Source of the DNA: Hyphomicrobiales bacterium
GTDB taxonomy: Bacteria > Pseudomonadota > Alphaproteobacteria > Rhizobiales > Methylopilaceae
Length of the DNA stretch: 64,000 nt
Assembly (NCBI GenBank): GCA_022842205.1
Contig: JALHQA010000005.1
Span: forward strand, 190,094-254,093
Direction of reading: 5' to 3'
The notes beneath the pieces were generated by a model. The model worked only from the letters and a program-made list of their open reading frames with translations. It had not been told where the DNA came from and made no database searches. The translations under genes and the position numbers were made by a program. This document shows positions 54,639 through 63,887 of the stretch, one piece after another. Every line of letters starts with the position of its first letter. Position 1 is the stretch's first letter.

Positions 54639-54752
54639 AAAAAGATTGATCCGTGTCATTTTTCTGCAAATCATAGCTGCGCGGCCGGAAGAGGCCGGCC
54701 TGACGGGTCGCGATGTGCCGACCTTCCGGTTGCGACAATGGAGGAATTTGCG

Positions 54753-55751
54753 ATGCGTAAATATTGGAAGTGGCCGGCCTTGCTCGCGGCCGGTGCGTGC
54801 GGTCTCATGGTCGCTCTTGGTCCGGCCGATGCGCAGACCCGTCTCCGCTTCGCCGGCAATTTTCCGGAGGATCACACCGCCACCGGCGCGATGAAGATGT
54901 TCAAGGAAGAGGTCGAGAAGCGCAGCAATGGCGAGCTTCAGATCGACAACTTTCCGGCAATGCAGCTCGGCGGCGCCCAGGAGAACGTGGATCAGGTGCG
55001 CTCCGGCACGATCTTCGCCGTTGTGACGTCCATCGCCTATTTCACGCGCACGGTTCCCGAGCTCGAGACCATGTCGCTGCCGTTCCTGTTTGATGCGCGG
55101 CAGAAGGCGTTCGCGGTGATCGACGGCGAAGTGGGCAAGAAGATCGACGAGAAACTCCTATCGCAGGGCTTCGTCAGCCTCGGCTATGGCGAACTCGGCT
55201 ACCGCCACACCACCAACAGCCGCCACCCGATCAAGACCGTAGATGACTTCAAGAACCTGAAGATTCGTCTGCAGCCGAATGAGGTGCATCTAGCGACGTT
55301 CCGCGCGCTCGGCGCCAATCCGATCGCGATGGACGTGAAGGAACTCTATTCCGCGCTTCAGCAAGGGGTGCTCGACGGCCAGGAAAATCCCTACAACATC
55401 ATCGCCACGCGACGCTTCAACGAAGTCCAGAAATATCTGAGCGCCACGGGCCATTTCTACGACATGATCAATGTCGTCGCGAACAAGCGCGCGTTCGAGA
55501 AGCTGTCGCCCGAGCACCAGACGATCGTGCGCGAGAGCATGGATGCGGCGTTGAAGTGGCAGCGTGCCGAGGCCGAGCGTCTTGACCTCGGCTGGCGTGA
55601 CAAGCTCGTCGAAGCCGGAATGGAGTTCAACGAGGTCACGCCGGAAGCGCGCGCCGAAATGCGCAAGGCGACCGCCTCGATCGCCGAAGACCTGAAGAAG
55701 CGCGTCGATCCCGCGCTCGTCGATCAGGTGCTTGCAGAGGCAGCAAAATGA
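54753..55751 (+). CDS. dctP: TRAP transporter binding protein DctP
   Basis: This 332-residue protein has a Sec signal (to GPADAQT), LRFAGNFPEDHTATGAMKMF and the DctP ligand-site region KIRLQPNEVHLATFRALGA then LQQGVLDGQENP; the arginine in KIRLQ usually holds the carboxylate. The ATG at 54753 has GGAGGAA upstream; the longer frame from 54591 is not needed. Confidence 0.92.
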   Translation: MRKYWKWPALLAAGACGLMVALGPADAQTRLRFAGNFPEDHTATGAMKMFKEEVEKRSNGELQIDNFPAMQLGGAQENVDQVRSGTIFAVVTSIAYFTRTVPELETMSLPFLFDARQKAFAVIDGEVGKKIDEKLLSQGFVSLGYGELGYRHTTNSRHPIKTVDDFKNLKIRLQPNEVHLATFRALGANPIAMDVKELYSALQQGVLDGQENPYNIIATRRFNEVQKYLSATGHFYDMINVVANKRAFEKLSPEHQTIVRESMDAALKWQRAEAERLDLGWRDKLVEAGMEFNEVTPEARAEMRKATASIAEDLKKRVDPALVDQVLAEAAK

Positions 55752-56287
55752 CCCACGCGGGTGAACTGGAAGGGGGGGCGGATCAATCCGGCCCCCTCAA
55801 GGCATACAAGGGCGCCTTGCGGGCGCTCGATCGTGTGTCTTACATCCTGATCGTCGCCGTCATGGCGGCGATGTCGAGCCTCGTCTCTATCCAGGTGTTC
55901 TATCGGTACGCATTGTCGTCCTCGATCGACTCCGCGGACGAACTCTCACGCCTGTTCTTCGTGTGGGCGATCTTCCTCGCCATCCCGCATGGCGTGAAAT
56001 ACGGCGTGCATGTCGGCATAGACCTGATCGTGCGGCTCATGCCCGCGCGTTTGCAGGAAGCGATGTTCCGCCTGAGCGCGGCGCTCGGAGCGCTGCTGAT
56101 GGTCGTTACGCTGGTCGTGTCGTTGACCGCGACGATCGACAAATGGCCCGAACTGATGCCGACGATGCCGGTCACCGCGGCGCTGTTCTACATCCCGGTG
56201 CTGATCTCGGCCGGCCATTCCCTACTGCATCTTATCGCCCTCGTGTGGGGCGGCTCAACGACATGGGCCGGGGAGAACGAACTATGA
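55748..56287 (+). CDS. dctQ: TRAP transporter small membrane subunit DctQ
   Basis: This 179-residue protein has four hydrophobic segments and the DctQ-type block SADELSRLFFVWAIFLA. It overlaps dctP and dctM by 4 bp each. Confidence 0.88.
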   Translation: MTHAGELEGGADQSGPLKAYKGALRALDRVSYILIVAVMAAMSSLVSIQVFYRYALSSSIDSADELSRLFFVWAIFLAIPHGVKYGVHVGIDLIVRLMPARLQEAMFRLSAALGALLMVVTLVVSLTATIDKWPELMPTMPVTAALFYIPVLISAGHSLLHLIALVWGGSTTWAGENEL

Positions 56288-57564
56288 CATTCCTCGTCGT
56301 CGGGATATTCCTGCTCGCGGCAATGATCGGCATGCCGCTGGCTTTCGCGCTCGGTTTCGCATCGCTCGCCGCGCTGCAATATGCCGACTTTGAACTCGTC
56401 GTCATGCCGCAGCGCATGATGTACGCGATCGACAATTTTCCGCTGATGGCAATTCCGCTGTTCATGCTGGCCGGCGAGCTGATGGTGAAGGCGGGCATCA
56501 TGGAAAGGCTGATCGCCTTTTCGAATTCGCTGGTCGGACGGGTCCACGGCGGCCTCGCCCATGTCACCATCGTCGCGGGCATGATCCTGGCGGCGGTCTC
56601 GGGCGCCGCGGTCGCAAGCGCGAGCGCGCTCGGCTCGTCGCTGGTTCCGGCGCTGAAGAAGCACTATTCGCCGGGCTATGCCAGCGCGGTGATCGCATCG
56701 GCCGCCAATCTCGGTCCGGTCATTCCGCCCTCGAACGCCATGATCGTCTATGCGCTGATGGCGGGCTCGACGGTTTCGGTCGGAGGGCTCTTCATGGCCG
56801 GCATCGTCCCGGGCATCATCCTTACACTCTCCTTCATGGGCCTCGCATCGTGGATCTCGTGGCGGCGAGGATATGCCCTGACGGGCGACACGTTCAGCTT
56901 CAGCAACGCATTCTACCACTTCCGTCGCGCGATCATCATCATCGCCATGCCGATCATCGTCGTCGGCGGAATTGTGGCGGGCGTGTTCACGGCAACCGAA
57001 GGTGCGGCGATCGCCGTGGTCTACTCGGCGCTGATTGGCTTTTTCATCACGCGACGCCTCAAAATCAATGATCTGCCGAACTGCATGTTTCGCGCTGCGG
57101 TGACATCCGCAATGGTCGGGGCGCTCATCGCGTTCGCGGCTGCGGTGACGTTCGTCTTCACGATCGACATGGTGCCGCAGCGCGTGTCGGACGCTATCCA
57201 GGCATTCACGTCCGATCCGGTTGTGTTCCTGGCGCTCGTGATGGCGGCGCTCGTCGTAGTCGGCATGCTGCTGGAATCGAACGCGGCCTACATCATGCTC
57301 GTGCCGCTGTTCGCGCCGGTTGCCGTCGCCTACGGAATCGACCCGCTCTATTTCGGCTTCCTGTTCACCTACAATCTGGTGGTCGGAATGATGACGCCGC
57401 CTGTCGGTGTGCTGCTGTTCGTTATGAGCGGCATTACGCGCGTGCCGATGACGACCGTCATCCGCGAGTCGATGCCATATGTCTATGTGCAGTTCGCGGT
57501 GCTACTTTTGTGCGCACTGTGCCCGCCGGTCGTTCTGTGGTTGCCGCGAGCGCTTGGATACTGA
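56284..57564 (+). CDS. dctM: TRAP transporter large membrane subunit DctM
   Basis: This 426-residue polytopic protein has DctM blocks IPLFMLAGELMVKAGI, VSGAAVASASALGSSLVPAL and a C-terminal NLVVGMMTPPVGVLLF. The ATG at 56284 overlaps the dctQ stop. Confidence 0.93.
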   Translation: MTFLVVGIFLLAAMIGMPLAFALGFASLAALQYADFELVVMPQRMMYAIDNFPLMAIPLFMLAGELMVKAGIMERLIAFSNSLVGRVHGGLAHVTIVAGMILAAVSGAAVASASALGSSLVPALKKHYSPGYASAVIASAANLGPVIPPSNAMIVYALMAGSTVSVGGLFMAGIVPGIILTLSFMGLASWISWRRGYALTGDTFSFSNAFYHFRRAIIIIAMPIIVVGGIVAGVFTATEGAAIAVVYSALIGFFITRRLKINDLPNCMFRAAVTSAMVGALIAFAAAVTFVFTIDMVPQRVSDAIQAFTSDPVVFLALVMAALVVVGMLLESNAAYIMLVPLFAPVAVAYGIDPLYFGFLFTYNLVVGMMTPPVGVLLFVMSGITRVPMTTVIRESMPYVYVQFAVLLLCALCPPVVLWLPRALGY

Positions 57565-57568
57565 CGCG

Positions 57569-58906
57569 ATGGGTACACTTGTCATCAGGAACGCAATGAT
57601 ACTGACAGGAGCGGCCCAAACGCCGCTCCTGTCGAACGGCTTCATCATCGTGCGCGACGGGCGGATTGCCGAAATCGGCGAGGGCGCGCCGGAGCCCGCA
57701 GGCACGGAGAACATCCACACGATCGACGCGCGCGGCAAACTCGTGACCCCGGGATTCGTCAACATCCATACCCACGCCATCCTGACCATGGTGCGCGGGG
57801 TGGCCGAAGATATGGGGTTTGCGCCGGCCTACACGCCCGGCGTGCCGCACGGCCACGAAGTGACCGAAGAAGAGGCGGTGGCTCTTGCCCGTCTCGGCGC
57901 GCTGGAAGCGCTGCTGTTCGGCTCGACACTGATCAACGACACCTATGTCCATCAGCATCTGACCATGCCGGAAATGGCGGAGACGGGTATTCGGGTCTGG
58001 GGCTCCGGCCGCATTCACGATGTTGATTTCTCGCGCGTGCATCTGGCTGAATGGGAGCACCGGCCAGAGATCGGCGACTGGTCGCTCGGTGACGCCGTCG
58101 CACTGCACGAGCGCTTTCACGGCAAGTTAAACGGCCGCCTTGGCGTGCATCTGGCCGCACACGCGCCCGACACCTGCTCGCGCTGGCTTCTCGAGCGCAT
58201 ACGGGACGAGCGGGACCGGCTCGGCCTGCGCGTGCAGTCCCATCTGTCGCAGAGCAAGCTGGAAGTGGCGCGCATCCGCGAGCGCGACGGCATGAGTCCG
58301 CCGGAACTCTATGACGATATCGGCCTGCTCGACGACAGGCTGCTGGCGGCGCACTGCATCCACATCGACGAGGCGGATATCGCCCGCATCGGCGCGCGGC
58401 ACGTTCATGTCGCTCATATCGCGAAGGGCAACCAGACCGGCGGCACGATTGCGCCGACGACTGCGCTGCGCAAGGCGGGTGCCCAGTTCGCGCTCGGTAC
58501 GGACAACATGCACGCCGATATGGTCGAGGTAATGCGCTGGGCGCTGAACTCCGGTCGCGTCCAGGAAGGGTGCGTGACCGAATTCTGGCAGCCGCGCACT
58601 GTGTTCGAGATGGCGACGATGGGCGGCGCGCGCGCGATGGGCCTTGAGGATGAGATCGGCTCGCTGGAAGTCGGCAAGAAGGCCGACATCGTGATCTTCG
58701 ATTACCGCCGTCCGCATCTGGTTCCGGTTATCGAACCGCTGGGCAATCTCGTGCATACGGCCCAGGGGCGCGACGTCGATTGTGTCATCGTCGATGGCGT
58801 TGTCGTGGTCGAGGGCGGCCGTCCGCTGCTCGTCAATCAGGACGAAATCCTGCGCGACGCGCAGCGTGCCGCCGAGAATCTTTGGGCCCGCGCCCGCGCC
58901 GCGTAG
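57569..58906 (+). CDS. Amidohydrolase (MTA/SAH-deaminase-like)
   Basis: This 445-residue enzyme has the metal pair in NIHTHAILTMVRG, histidines in VQSHLSQ and AHCIHIDEADI, and aspartate in LGTDNMHADMVEVMR. It belongs to the same broad group as the enzyme at 47693 but is not closely related. It starts four bases after dctM and is probably cotranscribed with the importer, so it may act on the imported compound. Confidence 0.88.
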   Translation: MGTLVIRNAMILTGAAQTPLLSNGFIIVRDGRIAEIGEGAPEPAGTENIHTIDARGKLVTPGFVNIHTHAILTMVRGVAEDMGFAPAYTPGVPHGHEVTEEEAVALARLGALEALLFGSTLINDTYVHQHLTMPEMAETGIRVWGSGRIHDVDFSRVHLAEWEHRPEIGDWSLGDAVALHERFHGKLNGRLGVHLAAHAPDTCSRWLLERIRDERDRLGLRVQSHLSQSKLEVARIRERDGMSPPELYDDIGLLDDRLLAAHCIHIDEADIARIGARHVHVAHIAKGNQTGGTIAPTTALRKAGAQFALGTDNMHADMVEVMRWALNSGRVQEGCVTEFWQPRTVFEMATMGGARAMGLEDEIGSLEVGKKADIVIFDYRRPHLVPVIEPLGNLVHTAQGRDVDCVIVDGVVVVEGGRPLLVNQDEILRDAQRAAENLWARARAA

Positions 58907-58925
58907 AAATCCTCAGGAGAGCTGA

Positions 58926-60329
58926 ATGGCAATTTTCGACACCATTATTCGCGGCGGAAAGATCGCGACGGCGTCCGACATGTTCTCCTGCGATATAGGC
59001 GTCCGGGACGGACGCATCGCCGCGCTGGGCCAGGATCTCGGCGACGCGGCGCAAATCATCGATGCGAGCGGGAAATGGGTTCTGCCCGGCGGCATCGACA
59101 GCCATGTCCATGTGTCCCAGCCGTCGGGCGAAGGCATCGTGATGGCGGACGATTTCGAAACCGGCACGCGTTCGGCGGCGTTCGGCGGCAACACCACGAT
59201 CATGCCGTTCTGCCTGCAGGAGAAGGGCCAGTCACTTCGCGAAGCATTGAAGCAGTATCACGCAAAGGCTGAAGGTGAGTGCTACATCGACGTCTCGTTC
59301 CATCTGATCATCGCCGATCCGACCGAACAGGTTCTTGGGCAGGAGCTCCCGGCTCTGGTCAAGGACGGCTACTCTTCGTTCAAGGTCTTCATGACCTATG
59401 AAGGGCTCGCGCTCAGCGATCTCGAGCTTCTCAAAGTGATGTCGGTCGCACGCGACACGCGAGCTCTGGTAATGGTCCACGCAGAGAATTATGACGCGAT
59501 ACGCTTCCTGACCGAGCGGCTTGAACAACTCGGCAACCTTGCGCCCAAATTCCATGCGACATCACGCCCGGCGGTGGTGGAGCGAGAGGCCACACATCGC
59601 GCGATTTCGCTCGCCGAGCTCGCGGATGTGCCGGTGATGATTGTTCACGTCTCCAACCGCGAGTCGATGGAGGAAATCCGCCGGGCCCAGCAGAAGGGTT
59701 TGAAAGTCTTCGGGGAGACATGTCCGCAGTATCTCGTGCTGACGGAGAACGATCTCGACGGGCTGAATATGGAGGGAGCCAAATACGTCTGTTCTCCGCC
59801 GCCGCGTGACATCGAAAGCCAGGCGGCGTGCTGGGAAGGCATTCAGCAAGGAGTATTTTCGGTTTTCTCGTCCGACCACTGTCCGTTCCGTTACGATGAC
59901 CCGGCGGGAAAACTGGCGCCGCGCGGCCGCACGAGCTTCCGCTGGATCCCGAATGGAATCCCCGGGGTCGCAGCCAGGCTGCCGATTCTTTTCTCCGAGG
60001 GGGTGGTCAAGGGACGTATCGACATCAACCGCTTCGTGGCTCTGACGTCGACCAATCATGCCAAGATGTACGGTCTTTACCCGCGGAAGGGAACGATCGC
60101 GGTCGGCGCGGATGCGGACATTGTGATATGGGACCCCAACATCACCCAATCCCTAAGCCACGATCTTCTGCACGATGGATCGGACTATACGCCGTATGAG
60201 GGCCTGCAGATCACAGGGTGGCCCATTCTAACCATGGTCCGGGGCAAGACGGTTATGCAAGATGGCAATCTGGTCGGCGCTAAAGGTCATGGAGAACATC
60301 TTTCACGGGATCAAAGCGCGTATGCGTGA
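58926..60329 (+). CDS. Dihydropyrimidinase/hydantoinase-like enzyme
   Basis: This 467-residue enzyme has the cyclic-amidohydrolase metal centre: His60 and His62 in DSHVHVS, a lysine that would be carbamylated (Lys153 in SSFKVFMTYEG), His185 in MVHAEN, a histidine in MIVHVSN and aspartate in FSSDHCPF. Family members open hydantoin or dihydropyrimidine rings. With the racemase-like gene and the TRAP importer this suggests uptake and ring opening of a cyclic amide. Confidence 0.9.
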   Translation: MAIFDTIIRGGKIATASDMFSCDIGVRDGRIAALGQDLGDAAQIIDASGKWVLPGGIDSHVHVSQPSGEGIVMADDFETGTRSAAFGGNTTIMPFCLQEKGQSLREALKQYHAKAEGECYIDVSFHLIIADPTEQVLGQELPALVKDGYSSFKVFMTYEGLALSDLELLKVMSVARDTRALVMVHAENYDAIRFLTERLEQLGNLAPKFHATSRPAVVEREATHRAISLAELADVPVMIVHVSNRESMEEIRRAQQKGLKVFGETCPQYLVLTENDLDGLNMEGAKYVCSPPPRDIESQAACWEGIQQGVFSVFSSDHCPFRYDDPAGKLAPRGRTSFRWIPNGIPGVAARLPILFSEGVVKGRIDINRFVALTSTNHAKMYGLYPRKGTIAVGADADIVIWDPNITQSLSHDLLHDGSDYTPYEGLQITGWPILTMVRGKTVMQDGNLVGAKGHGEHLSRDQSAYA

Positions 60330-60365
60330 TTCCGAAATGTTCAGAGCCGCTAGAAAGGAGGGCAT

Positions 60366-61331
60366 ATGATACCGTTGTCGTCTGTCCAGGTGTTCAGCCG
60401 CGTCGTGGAGACCGGCAGTTTTTCCAAGGCGGCAATTGCGCTGAATATCGGGCAACCCGCTGTGACGAAGCAGGTTGCCGCTATCGAAAAAAGATTCGAT
60501 CTAAGGCTTCTCAACCGCAACACGCGGGGCGTCAGCGTGACGGAGAGTGGTGCGCGCTTTTACGAGAAGTGCCGGCGGATTCTTGACGATCTTGAAGATC
60601 TCGAAGATTTCGTAGGCGCGGAAAAATCTCGCCTGCAAGGTGTATTGCGCATCAGCGCGTCGCTTGCCTTCGGCCACAATATCATATCGCCGCTCCTGAT
60701 CGATTTCGTTGAGATGCATCCGGACATCAATGTCGATCTGGCCTGCGGCAATCCCTACGCCGATCTGATCTCCCAGGGAGTGGACGTAGCGATACGCATG
60801 GGAACTTTGCCGGATTCTTCGCTCGGCAGCAGCCTGATAGGCACAAATCCGTGGGCGATGATTGCCTCGCCCGGTTATATCGCGGCGCATGGCGCTCCGA
60901 ACGATATCGACGATCTCAAATCGAGAGACGGTCTCGTCTACAGCAGCTTTCACAACACCAATGTCTGGAATGTCCGGCTGCCGACAGGCGAGCGCAGGCC
61001 GATCGTGGTCCGCGAGCGAATTCGCTCCAATAACCTTATGACCATACTTGACGCTGCAAGCGCGGGGCTGGGAGTTGCCGTCGTTCCGCTTTATCTGGCC
61101 GTTCCCGCGTTGATGTCGGGGCAGGTCGTGAGAGTTCTTGAGCGCCAGCCGCTGCATGAGCAGGACATCAATGCAGTGTTCCCGTCTCCCAAACTGGTGC
61201 CGCCGAAGGTAAAGGCATTTCTTTCCTTCGCTCGCCAGACATTCGAGGGCGAGTGGTGGCTCTGCGGTGCTCAGGACCGCTATCTGCCACGCGGATTGCG
61301 GCTCGAACCATACATGCCTAGCGCTGCGTAA
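60366..61331 (+). CDS. LysR-family transcriptional regulator
   Basis: This 321-residue regulator has an N-terminal winged helix (VVETGSFSKAAIALNIGQPA then VTKQVAAIEKRF) and a CrgA-type effector domain. It lies 36 bp downstream of the hydantoinase-like gene and its 3' end overlaps the convergent FAH gene by 14 bp. A decayed second copy lies at 63446-63650. Confidence 0.92.
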   Translation: MIPLSSVQVFSRVVETGSFSKAAIALNIGQPAVTKQVAAIEKRFDLRLLNRNTRGVSVTESGARFYEKCRRILDDLEDLEDFVGAEKSRLQGVLRISASLAFGHNIISPLLIDFVEMHPDINVDLACGNPYADLISQGVDVAIRMGTLPDSSLGSSLIGTNPWAMIASPGYIAAHGAPNDIDDLKSRDGLVYSSFHNTNVWNVRLPTGERRPIVVRERIRSNNLMTILDAASAGLGVAVVPLYLAVPALMSGQVVRVLERQPLHEQDINAVFPSPKLVPPKVKAFLSFARQTFEGEWWLCGAQDRYLPRGLRLEPYMPSAA

Positions 61332-62160
61332 TTTTCTGTTGCTGCATGCCGAGTCCGTCGATCGACAGCTCGACGACGTCTCCAGGCAGGAGCCATTTCG
61401 GTTCGGGCTTTTGTCCCATGCCTACACCCGCAGGCGTTCCGGTGGCGATGACGTCCCCGGGTAAGAGAGTCATGAACCGGCTGACATAGGAAACAAGCGT
61501 ATGGACGTCGAAGATCATTTGCGATGTACGGCTGTTCTGCATTCGCACGCCATTCACATCCAGCCACATGCCGAGATCGCCAGGGTTTTCGATTTCGTCG
61601 GCCGTGACCAGCCAGGGGCCGATGGGCCCGAACGTGTCGCAGCCCTTGCCCTTGTCCCATTGTGAAGACTGAAGCTGGAAGGTGCGTTCGGAAATATCGT
61701 TCAGAAGGCAGTAACCGGCGATGTGGCGAGCGGCATCGGACTTCGGGATGTTATTTGCCTTTGTGCCGATGACGATGCCGAGTTCGACTTCCCAGTCCAG
61801 TCTGGTCGAGCCTGGCGGAATGACTGTGTCATCGTTCGGTCCGCAGATCGCGTTTGGCGCTTTCAGGAAGATGATGGGCTCGTCGGGCGCCTGCAGGCCG
61901 GCTTCGCGCGCGTGGTCCGCGAAGTTCAGTCCTATCCCGACATACTTGGAAATGCCGGTCCACGGCACGCCGTAACGCACGTTTTCGAAGATTGCCGGCA
62001 GGGCAGAAGTCTCAATTATCGCCAGCCGCGCGAGCTCTTCGGGAGCAAGAATGTACGCATCGATGTCGCGGATATGCCCCGAAAGATCACGAAGGATTCC
62101 GTCGGCATCAATAAGGCCGGGCCGTTCCTGCCCGATCGGTCCAAACCGGCAAAGTTTCAT
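61318..62160 (-). CDS. Fumarylacetoacetate-hydrolase-family protein
   Basis: This 280-residue protein has the FAH fold: GIGLNFADHAREAG, the metal-binding Glu pair in DWEVELGIVIG, DISERTFQ and a C-terminal LLPGDVIATGTPAGVGMG. Relatives hydrolyse acylpyruvates or isomerise 2-hydroxyhepta-dienedioate; ureidoglycolate lyase-like annotations are common. It probably acts late in the local pathway. Confidence 0.9.
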   Translation of the reverse strand: MKLCRFGPIGQERPGLIDADGILRDLSGHIRDIDAYILAPEELARLAIIETSALPAIFENVRYGVPWTGISKYVGIGLNFADHAREAGLQAPDEPIIFLKAPNAICGPNDDTVIPPGSTRLDWEVELGIVIGTKANNIPKSDAARHIAGYCLLNDISERTFQLQSSQWDKGKGCDTFGPIGPWLVTADEIENPGDLGMWLDVNGVRMQNSRTSQMIFDVHTLVSYVSRFMTLLPGDVIATGTPAGVGMGQKPEPKWLLPGDVVELSIDGLGMQQQKITQR

Positions 62161-62189
62161 CCGGGAGTTCTTTCACACTTAGGAAAGCA

Positions 62190-62216
62190 GCGGGAGGCTG
62201 AAATACAGCCTCCCGC
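62190..62216 (-). terminator. Terminator between FAH and dehydrogenase copy C
   Basis: An 11-bp perfect stem GCGGGAGGCTG / CAGCCTCCCGC with loop AAATA, followed on the minus strand by CTTTCC. It ends the dehydrogenase transcript. Confidence 0.7.
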
Positions 62217-62223
62217 GCAATAT

Positions 62224-63294
62224 TCAAGCCGCCGCCTTGCGATTCAGTTCAAGCCGCGCATCGACAAGCGACACAGTTTCATCGACTGCGGCATTCGACA
62301 TCCCGACCTGGCTTGCGGCTGTCTGCACGAGGCGATCGACGCGCTCGATGTTCGGCGCGCCGGCAAACAGCGCGCGTGCCGCCGAGGACGGTTTGGCAAG
62401 TGATTTCGCGGCGTTGGCATACTTTTCGAAAGGCACGAGATCGGCGGGGTCCGCCCCCAGCGCCACGCAGACCTCGCAAACCCAGTCGTATAGGGCGCGC
62501 GATTCCCCGACATTGGAGTGAACGGCTTCCTGGATCGATCGGGGTCCATTTCTCTGCACGCAGCGATAATTGCCGGTCAGAAGCATGGCCCACTTCGCGA
62601 GAGGCACAAAAACGGAGTCGTGCACTTTCAGCTTGACGGGCAGCTCCACGGCTTCGCCATCCACATCGTAGCGTGCCGCTTCGATGCCAGCTTGTATGTT
62701 GCGCAGCATCGCGGTCGTTTCCTCCGATGGCAGGCGCGCCACCTTGAAGTTCGTCGGTAGCGTTACTTGCAGAACATTGGGGCGTTCTTCCGGAGGACGG
62801 AAGGCCTGCGGATCGGGGCTGCACAAGGTGATGAACGAGGGATCGAAATCCGCCCATACGCTTGCGTCGGTATAGCAACGAGTAAGATCCCCCGATGCTA
62901 GACTCGGCAAACGCCGGAGATAGGCGAGGGGGGGCATGTTCATGATCGACATTGCGGGAACGCGCGCCTTGGCTACGGCGGACAGCAGTTCCCGTACGCC
63001 TGATGCGCGATACTGCGGTTCCTGCATAGCAAGGCCGACGAGATCGTAGTCGGCTGCCGTTACCTCCCCCGGCGTGGCCGCGCTGATCTGGCCCGGCAGA
63101 TAGAGCGAGTTGACCTCGACAAACCCCTCGCGACCTTTCACCGGAAAGCGCACCCGCGTGCCCTCGGCATTGATGGTTTCGGCCTCGGCCGGCAGGCAGA
63201 CGAGCCGGACATTGTGTCCGGCCATAGCGAGCTTGGTAGCCAGAAGCGACCCGTAGGAAGCCCCTAAAATCATGACGTTATAGCGTTTGGTCAT
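62224..63294 (-). CDS. Ketopantoate-reductase-like NAD(P) dehydrogenase (copy C)
   Basis: This 356-residue protein is a full paralogue of the enzyme at 2173, of equal length, with LGASYGSLLATKLAMAGH at the N terminus, IMNMPPLAYLRRLP, SPDPQAFRPPEE and KWAMLLTGNYRCVQ conserved. It is clearly more diverged than the FAD oxidase pair. The ATG at 63294 has GGAG upstream; an open frame continues to 63861 but overlaps the LysR remnant. No ATACCA-N3-TGGTAT operator is seen near it. Confidence 0.75.
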   Translation of the reverse strand: MTKRYNVMILGASYGSLLATKLAMAGHNVRLVCLPAEAETINAEGTRVRFPVKGREGFVEVNSLYLPGQISAATPGEVTAADYDLVGLAMQEPQYRASGVRELLSAVAKARVPAMSIMNMPPLAYLRRLPSLASGDLTRCYTDASVWADFDPSFITLCSPDPQAFRPPEERPNVLQVTLPTNFKVARLPSEETTAMLRNIQAGIEAARYDVDGEAVELPVKLKVHDSVFVPLAKWAMLLTGNYRCVQRNGPRSIQEAVHSNVGESRALYDWVCEVCVALGADPADLVPFEKYANAAKSLAKPSSAARALFAGAPNIERVDRLVQTAASQVGMSNAAVDETVSLVDARLELNRKAAA

Positions 63295-63445
63295 TACATC
63301 TCCGGGCCGCGCACATGTTGCGAAATCATCTGCACAGAATAAGCGGAGCGCATATCTCAGCTGAACCAGCCCGGTTCTCATATGATCTATTCGGGCGAGG
63401 AATGAAGTCGGTAGAAGCGTAGAACAGGAGAGCCTGAAAAGAGGC

Positions 63446-63650
63446 GGAACTACATCGATCATTCCATCGCCGGGTTGTCGGATAGGCGCCAATCCTCGGG
63501 CGATGATCGCCTCGCCCGGTATGTCGCACCAAGCATGTGCGCCAGCGGGATCGGCTACCCGCGTTCGCTCGCCGGACTTTGGAGGGTGAATGGTGGCTGA
63601 GACGCCCGCAGGATCGCTACTTGCCGCGCGGCCTTGAACTCGAAACGCTC
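63446..63650 (+). pseudogene. Decayed LysR regulator copy
   Basis: GGAACT...GATAGG at 63446-63486 and CGGGCGATGATCGCCTCGCC after it match the middle of the LysR gene at 60366 (IGANPRAMIASPG against IGTNPWAMIASPG). After 63560 the sequence jumps to the LysR 3' end (TTCGCTCGCC...GGTGGCTG...GACCGCTAC-like, ending near 63650). About 330 bp are missing between the blocks. Confidence 0.75.
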
Positions 63651-63696
63651 CGTAAGCCGACTCTTCGGACTCGGAACTTGGCGCCTGATCGAAGAG

Positions 63697-63723
63697 GCCG
63701 CCCCAGTTTGCCTGGGGCGGCCA
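63697..63723. terminator. Strong hairpin before the right-edge gene
   Basis: GGCCGCCCCAG pairs perfectly with CTGGGGCGGCC around TTTGC. No T run follows; bidirectional insulation is possible. Bases 63724-63887 hold no other gene. Confidence 0.6.
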
Positions 63724-63887
63724 AGTTAAGGGGGCCAAGAGAGGGGGCCCACGCTCATTCATCATCCGCAGCGCGTAACCGGAAGTCACCTTTCGGGAAT
63801 AGGTGTTATTGGGCTGGGAGTCGAAGTGTACGGCGTCCGGGCCGCGTACGGTCCGATTCAAACGGACTTCGGAGAAGTGTGCGCCAA

